Assembly (NCBI GenBank): GCA_038203525.1
Contig: JBBRDW010000005.1
Span: 1-64,000, forward strand
DNA from: Limnovirga sp038203525
Lineage (GTDB): Bacteria; Bacteroidota; Bacteroidia; Chitinophagales; Chitinophagaceae
Direction of reading: 5' to 3'
DNA: 64,000 nucleotides
Part shown: positions 18,767-26,781 of the stretch, in pieces
How positions within the stretch are numbered: the first letter of the stretch is position 1
Layout: each line of letters starts with the position of its first letter
Notes under the pieces: model-generated
Database searches by the model: none
Seen by the model: only the letters and a program-made list of their open reading frames with translations
What the model was told of the DNA's origin: nothing
Program-made: the position numbers and the translations under genes

Positions 18767-18849
18767 AGTTCGTTGGCCTTATTATTATTTTCACCATAAA
18801 TCTTCGCTTAAATCTATGCTTCTATAAAAGCTGGATAGCATTACCATAA

Positions 18850-18907
18850 GTACAAGAGTGCGACGCAACAATGTTTAATAGCAGCATAACAGCCGGAAAC
18901 AAAAAAA
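18850..18907 (+). repeat. Single right arm of the intergenic repeat family
   Basis: GTACAAGAGTGCGACGCAAC (18850-18869, perfect consensus core), then AGCCGGAAACAAAAAAA. No left arm was found between it and the pseudogene. Confidence 0.85.
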
Positions 18908-18964
18908 TTCTCATAAATAATACCACCTGAAATATATAATTACCCGGATAAAGTTAGCAGCCTT

Positions 18965-19144
18965 TTATTTTTTAAAGATGGGTAATATTACATACCGCAC
19001 AAGCATATAGATAAGCCCGGAGAGGAATATGAAAATGGATATACGGTTCATGCCATTCATATATTTCATCCATTTTGTAGGTGGATTGTTTGGATCGGGT
19101 TTTTTAATGTAGAGGTATTCTGCAAGTTGCCGCCAGATGCCCAT
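18965..19144 (-). CDS. Small membrane protein, DUF6728-like
   Basis: A 59-residue protein with the conserved opening MGIWRQLAEYLYIKKPDPNN, a short MNGMNRISIFIF segment, and one C-terminal transmembrane helix (residues about 33-55) ending in basic residues. This pattern recurs in Bacteroidota as a small uncharacterised family, which I recall as DUF6728. I chose the ATG at 19144; the upstream ATG at 19195 would add 17 residues and collide with the leader of the divergent gene. Function unknown. Confidence 0.65.
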   Translation of the reverse strand: MGIWRQLAEYLYIKKPDPNNPPTKWMKYMNGMNRISIFIFLSGLIYMLVRYVILPIFKK

Positions 19145-19257
19145 AAGATTTATTTTAATTATCAAAATTAACAAGCCTGCCCCAATTAAGTTCATTAATG
19201 GAGCGGAACAATTTTCTTTTTTGCCATGATGCGGTGAGCACGTATCTTGTTTTGCAA

Positions 19258-20658
19258 ATGAGCTTTGGAGAAACCATATACAAGCACAGTCCTTTATGGA
19301 TGCAGAACCTGATGGTTTCGGGCTATGGGTATATGTGGAGGAACCGCCGCTTTGGTGGTGTGTTTAAAGAGGAATATTTAAAAGCAAAGCAACGGGAAAA
19401 ATTTACAAAGGAACAATGGAAGGTTTATGAAAATGAACAACTGCAAAAAATATTACTTCATGCTTTTGATCATGTACCCTACTATAAAACAAGTTTTGAA
19501 AAACATGGTATAAACAGGCGATCTTTAATAAATATTTCCACAGAAACAATTTCGGTATTACCTGTTTTATCAAAAGAGGATTTGCGGACTTATGGCACAA
19601 CTTCTTTACTTGCAGACCTGCGTGAAAAAGGCGGTAAGTTTTTCGCCAGCAGTGGCAGTACCGGCACACCAACCCAAATACTTTTTTCAACTGCCATGCA
19701 CCAGCGCTGGTTTGCCATATTTGAACAGCGCGTAAGGAACTGGGCTGGCGTAAGCAGTACTACTCCCCGTGGAATGATTGGTGGAAGAAGGGTTTTACCC
19801 GCCGCAAAAAATACTCCTCCTTTTTACCGCTATAACGCTTTTGAAAAGCAGGTTTACTTTTCGGCTTACCATATTAATGCAGGCAATGCTGCTGACTATG
19901 TAAATGGAATGACAGCATACAACATTGAATATATGACCGGCTATGCCATGAGTAATTTTTTTCTTGCCCGTTTTTTAAAAGAACAACATATAAAAGCACA
20001 ACAACTTAAAGCTGTAATTACATCAAGTGAAAAACTTACAGAAGAAATGAGGTTGGTTTTTAGCGAAGTGTATGGCTGTAAAACCTATGACGGATGGAGT
20101 GGCGTGGAAGCCTGCGGGCTGATCAGCGAATGTGAGCATGGCAGCCTGCATATTAGTGCTGATGCGGGTTTGATAGAAGTATTGAATGATGATTTGCAGC
20201 CGGCGAAACCTGGAATAGCAGGAACAGTATATTGCACAGGTTTCATTAATTATGATCAGCCATTGATCCGTTATAATATTGGGGACCAGGTAATTTTATC
20301 GGAACAAAGTTGTATGTGCGGAAGGGCCATGCCGGTTGTAAAAGAAATACTTGGCCGCACAGAGGATGTGATCGTTGGTAATGACGGAAGAGAAATGGTG
20401 CGCTTCCACAGTATCTTTAACGGACTGAAATCTATAAAACAGGCACAGGTAATACAGGAAAAAAACTATGATATACTTATTAAAGCGGTTGTAGATACAA
20501 GGCTAAACAAAGTGGACGAAGCCTTAATAAAAAGCCGGATCGAAAGTCAGCTGGGGCCAACAGACATTACTATTGAGGAAGTGAATGAAATACCATTAAA
20601 TAAAAACGGAAAATTTCAGGCGGTCATTTCAAAAATAAAAAAGCATCAAGAAACCTAA
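19258..20658 (+). CDS. CapK/PaaK-like AMP-dependent ligase (phenylacetate-CoA ligase family)
   Basis: A 466-residue adenylate-forming enzyme. The nucleotide-binding loop is FFASSGSTGTPTQILFS near residue 133, later motifs are YDGWSGVEACGL near 280 and RYNIGDQVIL near 340, and the C-terminal small domain ends with IPLNKNGKFQAVIS, containing the catalytic lysine region. Homologues occur both in aromatic-acid activation and, as CapK, in polysaccharide clusters; the neighbouring GT2 and wlb-type genes favour the latter. I chose ATG 19258 because TTTTGCAA immediately precedes it, as in other starts here; ATG 19198 would add 20 residues. Confidence 0.82.
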   Translation: MSFGETIYKHSPLWMQNLMVSGYGYMWRNRRFGGVFKEEYLKAKQREKFTKEQWKVYENEQLQKILLHAFDHVPYYKTSFEKHGINRRSLINISTETISVLPVLSKEDLRTYGTTSLLADLREKGGKFFASSGSTGTPTQILFSTAMHQRWFAIFEQRVRNWAGVSSTTPRGMIGGRRVLPAAKNTPPFYRYNAFEKQVYFSAYHINAGNAADYVNGMTAYNIEYMTGYAMSNFFLARFLKEQHIKAQQLKAVITSSEKLTEEMRLVFSEVYGCKTYDGWSGVEACGLISECEHGSLHISADAGLIEVLNDDLQPAKPGIAGTVYCTGFINYDQPLIRYNIGDQVILSEQSCMCGRAMPVVKEILGRTEDVIVGNDGREMVRFHSIFNGLKSIKQAQVIQEKNYDILIKAVVDTRLNKVDEALIKSRIESQLGPTDITIEEVNEIPLNKNGKFQAVISKIKKHQET

Positions 20659-20668
20659 CCTGCTAAAA

Positions 20669-21682
20669 TCAAACACTTGCCGTTTTATCGAATAACCCTT
20701 TCAAAATTCCCCAGCCATACAAAAAATGAAATGAAAAAAATACAATTGGTAGTACAAGAACTAAAAGTCTTTTGGATTTTAACAGCGCATAAAAAGCTGC
20801 AACAATACCACAAAGCAAATGGGTTCCAACAACAATCATTAACAATGCCACACTTATTTTTATAAAGAATGGTAATGCTATAAAAGACACCAATAAAAAC
20901 GCTGAAAACCCAAGCACCGATAGAGTAAAAAATAAAGGTATTAAGTGCCGCAAACCCATTGATGCGGGATTTACTTTCAGGCTCACTGCATTCCATTTTC
21001 CCGTTGTTACTGCGTAATCCAATATCCCCTTCAATATTTGTTTGGGGTAATAATAAGCGCTCACCTTATGTGTAAAATACAATTGATAACCAGCCTTGCG
21101 AATGCGGTAATTCATGTCATTATCCTGGTTACGTACCAACCGTTCATTGTACAAACCCACTTCATTAAATATACACCGCCTGAACACAGGATAAGGGCAT
21201 TGCTCCCCCACCCCTTCCTTCACTGTTCTGTACGATTTCCTGCTCACGCCAAAACTGCTCGTCAGCAAATAGTATATCACAATACTCTGTGCACTTTTAT
21301 CATTCTTGGCAACTTCCACTTTACCACTACAACCAATGCAATTATTTTTTTCCAGTTCTGCCAAACAAATTTCCAGGTAATCGGAATCGTACTTGCTGTG
21401 GGCGCCCAGAATTGCAATGTATTCACCGCCCGCCGCTTCTATACCTTTATTAAAAGCAGCGGGCGCAGTACGTTTTTCATTATTAATTACTTGTATAAAA
21501 GGGTTTTCCTTTTTTAATTTAATAATTTTTTCTGTTGTTCCATCGGTAGAAGCACCATCAACCAGCAGAAGTTCCAGCTTAAAACTTTCCTGTCTTTGCT
21601 GCAGAACAGATTGCACCATTTGCTCAATATAAATAACCTCATTATAAACCGGAATAATTACACTCACTAAAGGCTTTTGCAT
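20669..21682 (-). CDS. Family 2 glycosyltransferase with C-terminal membrane segments
   Basis: A 337-residue GT2 enzyme that transfers sugars from nucleotide donors. Near the N-terminus are VSVIIPVYNE and, near residue 50, the donor-binding DGASTDGT. CSGKVEVAKND and the acceptor-side RNQDNDMNYRIRKAG (residues about 185-200) follow. The last third holds three or four hydrophobic segments (LIPLFFTLSVLGFSAFLLVS, ISVALLMIVVGTHLL, LVLPIVFFSFHFL), as in ExoA-type succinoglycan transferases. The ATG at 21682 places VSVIIPVYNE at the start; the longer frame begins with TTG. It is convergent with the CapK-like gene (10 nt apart), probably in the same surface-polysaccharide region. Confidence 0.9.
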   Translation of the reverse strand: MQKPLVSVIIPVYNEVIYIEQMVQSVLQQRQESFKLELLLVDGASTDGTTEKIIKLKKENPFIQVINNEKRTAPAAFNKGIEAAGGEYIAILGAHSKYDSDYLEICLAELEKNNCIGCSGKVEVAKNDKSAQSIVIYYLLTSSFGVSRKSYRTVKEGVGEQCPYPVFRRCIFNEVGLYNERLVRNQDNDMNYRIRKAGYQLYFTHKVSAYYYPKQILKGILDYAVTTGKWNAVSLKVNPASMGLRHLIPLFFTLSVLGFSAFLLVSFIALPFFIKISVALLMIVVGTHLLCGIVAAFYALLKSKRLLVLVLPIVFFSFHFLYGWGILKGLFDKTASV

Positions 21683-21771
21683 AGCGTATACTTCATATTT
21701 AAGCAAGATCAGGTGACAAAAAAATCAATGCTTTGTTTGGCAATATATAAACTTGTAATCGGTTGAAGCAG

Positions 21772-21829
21772 TTTTTTTTGAGCCCTGCTACATTGCGCTG
21801 TTCAACTCGGTTGCGTCGCACTCTTGTAC
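21772..21829 (+). repeat. Single left arm of the intergenic repeat family
   Basis: TTTTTTTTGAGCCCTGC followed by GTTGCGTCGCACTCTTGTAC (21810-21829, perfect core). It lies between two divergent starts. The next arm is the right arm at 22621, on the far side of the acetyltransferase gene. Confidence 0.85.
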
Positions 21830-21949
21830 GGCTATATCATTACTCAGCAACAAACAGCCCTTAACCTGTAATGCTCAAACTAAAGTATTAAACACCGAGC
21901 ATGATAACTTTACAACAGTCTTATTTATCTTTACACGATAAGCAAAAAA

Positions 21950-22528
21950 ATGAGCGTTAACTACTTTGCACACCCCACAGCAGTTATTGATGAAGGCGCA
22001 CAAATTGGCGACGGCACTCATATCTGGCACTTTACACACGTGATGCCCGGCACACAAATAGGGACCGGCTGTAACATAGGCCAGAATGTTGTTATATCAA
22101 CAGGTGTAGCGCTTGGTAAAAATGTAAAAGTGCAGAATAATGTATCATTATACACAGGTGTAACCTGCGGAGATGATGTTTTTCTTGGCCCTTCCTGCGT
22201 GTTTACCAATGTCATCAACCCACGCAGCGCAATTGTACGCAAGCATGAATATTCCAAAACATTGGTTGACAAAGGTGCTACCATTGGTGCCAATGCCACT
22301 ATTGTTTGCGGGCACAATATTGGCGCATATGCTTTTGTAGGCGCGGGTGCTGTTGTTACAAAAACAATACAGCCATATGCATTGGTTGTGGGCAATCCGG
22401 CAAAACAAATTGGTTGGGTAAGCGAATACGGTCACCGGCTGCAATTTGACGATGAAGGATTGGCTGTTTGTAAAGAAAGTTTGCAACGCTATCGTTTAAT
22501 TAATAATAGTGTAACAAGAATTGAATAA
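21950..22528 (+). CDS. wlbB: WlbB/WbpD-like N-acetyltransferase (left-handed beta-helix)
   Basis: A 192-residue hexapeptide-repeat acetyltransferase. It resembles WlbB/WbpD, which acetylates the 3-amino group of UDP-2-acetamido-3-amino-2,3-dideoxyglucuronate with acetyl-CoA. The repeats run from about residue 8 to 150 (AVIDEGAQIGDGTHIWHF, GTGCNIGQNVVIS, DDVFLGPSCVFTNV, GATIGANATIVCG, GAYAFVGAGAVVT). NPRSAIVRKHEYSKTLV is the loop seen in this subfamily. The next gene is the matching dehydrogenase type. The sugar identity is inferred from family and context. Confidence 0.85.
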   Translation: MSVNYFAHPTAVIDEGAQIGDGTHIWHFTHVMPGTQIGTGCNIGQNVVISTGVALGKNVKVQNNVSLYTGVTCGDDVFLGPSCVFTNVINPRSAIVRKHEYSKTLVDKGATIGANATIVCGHNIGAYAFVGAGAVVTKTIQPYALVVGNPAKQIGWVSEYGHRLQFDDEGLAVCKESLQRYRLINNSVTRIE

Positions 22529-22620
22529 ATATCAATTCATCTAAACTTACCTTTAAACTAAAGTGCCGTTTCATATAAATCCGGCCAATAAAAAGAACCA
22601 TAGCTAAACAACCTTTGAAG

Positions 22621-22659
22621 GGATTGCGACGCAATCAAAAGCTCAGGCCGGATCAAAAA
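22621..22659 (+). repeat. Single right arm, type B
   Basis: GGATTGCGACGCAATC at 22621-22636 followed by GGCCGGATCAAAAA. It lies in the leader of the next gene, ending 27 nt before its ATG, and faces the left arm at 21772-21829 across wlbB. Confidence 0.7.
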
Positions 22660-22685
22660 TAATGCTGGTATCTTAATAAAGAATA

Positions 22686-23705
22686 ATGAGTAGAATAAAA
22701 TTTGCAGTTACAGGTTGCGGCCATATAGGGAAGCGGCATGCTGAAATGATTGAAAGAAACAGTGAGGCTGAACTGGTTGCATTGATAGATGTAAAAGAAA
22801 AATCTGCATTAAACATTCAGCAATTTGAGGTTCCTTTTTTTAAAACGCTTGATGCCTTCTTACAATCAGGCATTCAGGTTGATGTTATCAATATTGCCAC
22901 ACCAAACGGCCTTCATGCACAGCAGGCGTTTCAATGTCTTGATGCCGGGCATCATGTAGTGATTGAAAAACCTGTTACGCTTACAAAGGCCGATGCTCAA
23001 AAAATTATTGATAAAGCCTCTGCCATCGATAAATTCGTTTTTGCCGTAAAACAAAACAGATATTCACCTCCTTCTGCCTGGCTTAAAGAATTAATTGAAA
23101 ATCAAAAACTAGGCACTATTTTTCTTATACAGCTTAACTGCTGGTGGAACCGTGATGAGCGTTATTATTTAAAAGATGACTGGCATGGGACGAAAGATAT
23201 GGACGGAGGAACATTGTTTACACAGTTCAGCCATTTTATTGATATGCTTTACTGGATATTTGGCGATATAAAAAATATACAGGCTAAGCTGAAATCCTTT
23301 AACCATGGGCATCTTACGTCTTTTGAAGACAGTGGCCTTGTTACTTTCGATCTTGTTAACGGCGGCATGGGATGTATTAATTTTTCTACTTCAGTTTGGG
23401 ATAAGAACCTGGAAAGCAGCATTACTGTTATAGGACAGAACGGCAGTATAAAAATTGGCGGTCAGTATATGGAAAAGGTTGATTATTGTCATATAAAAGA
23501 TTACGAATTACCACCCATAAACATCACTAATGCCGGCAATGATTACGGTGCTTATAAGGGCTCTGCAGCCAATCATAATTATGTGATTCAAAACGTAATT
23601 GATGTTATCAAAAAACGATCTCCCATTACCACTAATGCCAAAGCAGGTATGATGGTTGCAGATATTATTGAGCGCATTTACCTGGCCGGAAAATTATCAG
23701 AATAA
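22686..23705 (+). CDS. wlbA: WlbA/WbpB-like UDP-GlcNAcA 3-dehydrogenase (Gfo/Idh family)
   Basis: A 339-residue NAD-dependent oxidoreductase. The Rossmann motif is VTGCGHIGKRHAEM (residues about 8-21). ATPNGLHAQQA near 77 and the EKPVTL motif near 98 follow. The long segment QLNCWWNRDERYYLKDDWHGTKDMDGG is characteristic of the WlbA/WbpB group, which oxidises the 3-hydroxyl of UDP-N-acetylglucosaminuronate. With the adjacent WlbB-like enzyme it would make a 2,3-diacetamido uronic acid for surface glycan. The aminotransferase (WlbC type) is not in the window. Confidence 0.85.
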   Translation: MSRIKFAVTGCGHIGKRHAEMIERNSEAELVALIDVKEKSALNIQQFEVPFFKTLDAFLQSGIQVDVINIATPNGLHAQQAFQCLDAGHHVVIEKPVTLTKADAQKIIDKASAIDKFVFAVKQNRYSPPSAWLKELIENQKLGTIFLIQLNCWWNRDERYYLKDDWHGTKDMDGGTLFTQFSHFIDMLYWIFGDIKNIQAKLKSFNHGHLTSFEDSGLVTFDLVNGGMGCINFSTSVWDKNLESSITVIGQNGSIKIGGQYMEKVDYCHIKDYELPPINITNAGNDYGAYKGSAANHNYVIQNVIDVIKKRSPITTNAKAGMMVADIIERIYLAGKLSE

Positions 23706-23771
23706 ACAATTCTAAACTGAACATGTTTTTTCATTTCTCTAATCTTCGCTTTGCTCAATTAAATTACAAAA

Positions 23772-23832
23772 GCACAAGTGTGCGACGCAACCAAAGCTTA
23801 ATTCCTATTCTTTAGTTGGGCTCAAAAAAAAA
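23772..23832 (+). repeat. Single right arm of the intergenic repeat family
   Basis: GCACAAGTGTGCGACGCAAC (23772-23791), CAAAGC, then TTGGGCTCAAAAAAAAA. Its A-tract is the T-run of the minus-strand terminator just to its right. Confidence 0.85.
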
Positions 23833-23868
23833 TATCCGCAAAAACAATTTTTAAATGTTTTACGGATA
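23833..23868 (-). terminator. Terminator of the ROK gene, T-run supplied by a repeat arm
   Basis: TATCCG (23833-23838) pairs with CGGATA (23863-23868), extended by CAAAAAC/GTTTTA. Read on the minus strand it is followed by nine T, which are the A-tract at the outer end of the repeat arm 23772-23832. Confidence 0.65.
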
Positions 23869-23893
23869 ACAAAAAATTAGAACAGATAATTAT

Positions 23894-24874
23894 TTATTGC
23901 AACTCCCAGGCCAGTGCGCTTGCACCCAGTATGGCAGCATCGGATTCTTTTAAATGGCTTACCAAAATTTTTACTTTGTTCTGAAATATTTGTATCAGGT
24001 TCGCTTCCATGTGTTCGCGTGTTGGCTTTAAAATAAGCTCCCCGGCTTTAGTTAACCCGCCAAAAAGAATAATGGCTTCGGGGCTGCTGAACATTACAGC
24101 ATTCGCCAATGCCATGCCCAATATTTTGCCAGTGAAATCAAAAATTTCTTTCGCAAGTTCATCGCCTCCAATGGCTGCATCAAAAACTTTTTTAGAATCA
24201 ATGTCCTCCATTTTTAAATTACGCAAAACACTTTTTGTTTTTGTTTGTTTCAGCATTTCAAGTGCTGTAAGTCTCACACCTGTTGCCGAAGCGTAACTTT
24301 CAAGGGAACCTTTTTTACCTGTGCCTTCGTGCAGGCGCCCATCGGGTATTATGATGGTATGTCCAAGCTCGCCTGCAAACCCATCGTGACCGTAGATTAA
24401 ATGACCATTCGCCACAATACCGCTCCCAACACCGGTTCCAAGCGTTATCATAATAAAATCTTTCATACCCTGCGCAGCACCATACATCATTTCTCCAAGT
24501 GCAGCAGCATTAGCATCATTGGTTAATACAACGGGCAATTTAAATTTATCTTCAACCAGTTTTGCGAGTGGAATTATTCCCTTCCATGGCAGGTTTGGTG
24601 CGTACTCAACCGTACCTGTATAATAGTTTCCGTTTGGTGCACCAACCCCAATACCTTTCATACGGCCAACCCCGCCAGCTTTATCAATCAATATTTTTAA
24701 ATGCTCATGCAGCTCATCAATAAATGTTTCTACCTGCTTGTGTTTTTTTGTAGAAATATCGCCGGAAAATAAAACATTACCCACGCGGTCTACAATACCA
24801 AATTTAGTACCGGTGCCACCAATATCAATCCCAATAACCAAAGGCTCTACAGAAGGTTTTGATGCAGTTGCCAT
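23894..24874 (-). CDS. ROK-family sugar kinase (glucokinase-like)
   Basis: A 326-residue ATP-dependent hexose kinase. The phosphate-1 motif is IGIDIGGTGTKFGI (residues about 14-27), then NDANAAALGE near 124, GTGVGSGIV near 148 and the GELGH histidine near 171. The ROK zinc motif CXCGXXGC should follow; here it reads EGTGKKGS, so all three cysteines are replaced. Glucose is the likeliest substrate given the FucP-type transporter upstream on the same strand and the glycogen genes next door, but specificity is not proven. A repeat arm lies about 30 nt upstream of the ATG. Confidence 0.88.
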   Translation of the reverse strand: MATASKPSVEPLVIGIDIGGTGTKFGIVDRVGNVLFSGDISTKKHKQVETFIDELHEHLKILIDKAGGVGRMKGIGVGAPNGNYYTGTVEYAPNLPWKGIIPLAKLVEDKFKLPVVLTNDANAAALGEMMYGAAQGMKDFIMITLGTGVGSGIVANGHLIYGHDGFAGELGHTIIIPDGRLHEGTGKKGSLESYASATGVRLTALEMLKQTKTKSVLRNLKMEDIDSKKVFDAAIGGDELAKEIFDFTGKILGMALANAVMFSSPEAIILFGGLTKAGELILKPTREHMEANLIQIFQNKVKILVSHLKESDAAILGASALAWELQ

Positions 24875-24903
24875 GTTAGATATTTATAAAAATGAATACA
24901 ATA

Positions 24904-24961
24904 TTTTTGAGCCAAACTTTCAGAACTTTTATGAAGCTTCGGTTGCGTCGCACTCTTGTAC
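24904..24961 (+). repeat. Single left arm in the ROK leader
   Basis: TTTTTGAGCC, ATGAAGCTTCG, then GTTGCGTCGCACTCTTGTAC (24942-24961, perfect core). It falls in the 127-nt gap between the transporter stop and the ROK start on the minus strand. Confidence 0.88.
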
Positions 24962-25001
24962 TTCACCGCTTTATTGAACAAACAATTACCAGATAGCTTA
25001 A

Positions 25002-26639
25002 TTAATGTCCGCCGGCAATCTGCGAGTCAAAGTCAAGCCCCTGTGCCTTTAATACACTTCTCAATTTTAGAGCAAGAAAAGCCAGTAAGCCAAAACAAAC
25101 CGCAGCAATAAGGTAAGAATTATGCATCCCGATACCAGGCGTATCGCCTAACGAACCTTGTAATGGTGGTATTACCGCACCACCCAAAATCATCATAATT
25201 AAAAACGCAGAACCTTGACTGGTATATTTTCCAAGTCCGCCAACACCCAACGAGAAAATACATGGCCACATAACAGAACAACACATGCCACCAAACATAA
25301 ATGCATAAACAGAAACAATACCATTGGAAAACACCCCCACCAACATAGATACGCCGGCGAGTAATGATACCGTAAGTAATGTTTTAACTGGTTTTTCCTG
25401 GCCATAGAAAAAGGCAGCAATGCCTATTGCAACACAAACTGCGTAAGGAATTAGGTCATGAATATCGTTGCCATATAAATGATTCACGAAAAGAATAACC
25501 CCAAAAGCTACATAAGGTACAATAACTGTAGCAATCATTTTTCCCGTCTTCGATAAATTGAATACACCAATTGCACCTGTCCATCTTCCAATCATTAGGC
25601 TGCCCCAGTAAATGGTAACGTACTTCGAAATTTTACTTTCGTCTAAACCAAGATCAGTTAAATAACCTGGTGTTTTTAGCAATGCACCAAAATTATTGTC
25701 GATAGTAACTTCAACACCAACATAAATAAATATAGCCAGCATACCATAGATAAGCTGTGGATATTTCATTGCTCCCCAGCCATCGTTATTTTTTACCGCG
25801 CTATTATTAGAATAAAACAAAACAGATACCACCATCAATAATGTTACCAGGAGTAACGGTGTTTTACCGATCTCAGTAAATTGGCCAACCAAAATAATTG
25901 CAAGAATCAACCCTGTCATAGTTAATAAAGAAGCAGAAGCCTTTTTCGAGGCCTCAAATTTTGCATCATTCTTTCCTGCTGGTAATTTGGACAACGCAAA
26001 AAATATAGCAACTGCTGCAAAAACCACCGCTACAATCAGGTAAAGATTGTTTACGTTGGTAACAGTGACATTTTCATTAGCACTCGTTGCAGAACCAAAT
26101 AGAAACAAGCTTACTATTATTGGACCAAGTGTAGTGCCCAGGGAGTTTACGCCTCCTGCAAGGTTAAGCCTGTGTGAGCCTGTAGCAGGATCGCCCAATA
26201 AAATAGCAAAGGGTTGGGCAGATGTTTGCTGCAATGAAAAGCCAAGCGCTATTATAAAGAAGGAAACGAGAATCAACGGAAAAGATTCAGCATTTGCAGA
26301 AGGTATTATTGCCAGGGCACCAACAACTGAAATAAGTAACCCGTAAATAATTCCCTTCTTGTAACCAATTTTATTAAGAATATCATAACCGACCAAACTC
26401 GACACAAGATACAGGAGCAATGATCCTATAAAGTAAGCAGCATAAAAAGATGAACCAATCAACTGCGATTCAAACTGGGAGAGCTTAAAATGTGTTTTAC
26501 AGAACGGAATAAATATGCTGTTACTTGCAGCAATAAATCCCCAAAAGAAAAATACCATTACCAGCGTGGCAAGTGCCCCCGCATTTGTTTTAATAGCCGT
26601 ATTTGTGTTTGTCTCCGTGGCGGTGATAGTCTGACTCAT
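25002..26639 (-). CDS. FucP/GluP-type MFS sugar transporter
   Basis: A 545-residue inner-membrane sugar:proton symporter with about 12-14 hydrophobic segments. Opening motifs (FFFWGFIAASNSIFIPFCKTHF near residue 32; QLIGSSFYAAYFIGSLL near 60; LQQTSAQPFAILLGDP near 135; RLNLAGGVNSLGTTLGP near 157) are those of the fucose/glucose-galactose permease branch. It is longer than E. coli FucP (438) owing to a middle insertion with extra hydrophobic segments (residues about 225-290). It is upstream of the ROK kinase on the same strand, so uptake followed by phosphorylation is a reasonable inference. Confidence 0.88.
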   Translation of the reverse strand: MSQTITATETNTNTAIKTNAGALATLVMVFFFWGFIAASNSIFIPFCKTHFKLSQFESQLIGSSFYAAYFIGSLLLYLVSSLVGYDILNKIGYKKGIIYGLLISVVGALAIIPSANAESFPLILVSFFIIALGFSLQQTSAQPFAILLGDPATGSHRLNLAGGVNSLGTTLGPIIVSLFLFGSATSANENVTVTNVNNLYLIVAVVFAAVAIFFALSKLPAGKNDAKFEASKKASASLLTMTGLILAIILVGQFTEIGKTPLLLVTLLMVVSVLFYSNNSAVKNNDGWGAMKYPQLIYGMLAIFIYVGVEVTIDNNFGALLKTPGYLTDLGLDESKISKYVTIYWGSLMIGRWTGAIGVFNLSKTGKMIATVIVPYVAFGVILFVNHLYGNDIHDLIPYAVCVAIGIAAFFYGQEKPVKTLLTVSLLAGVSMLVGVFSNGIVSVYAFMFGGMCCSVMWPCIFSLGVGGLGKYTSQGSAFLIMMILGGAVIPPLQGSLGDTPGIGMHNSYLIAAVCFGLLAFLALKLRSVLKAQGLDFDSQIAGGH

Positions 26640-26781
26640 GCAATCGTTATATTAGGGGGTTAATAAATAAGGCTGTAAAGTAAATACATTTTACATTTTT
26701 AAAAATTTTAAATCTTTTGTACTAATTAATTAATTTCATTCATAATATTGTAAGCCATCTTTAAATAACCATTACTAATTC

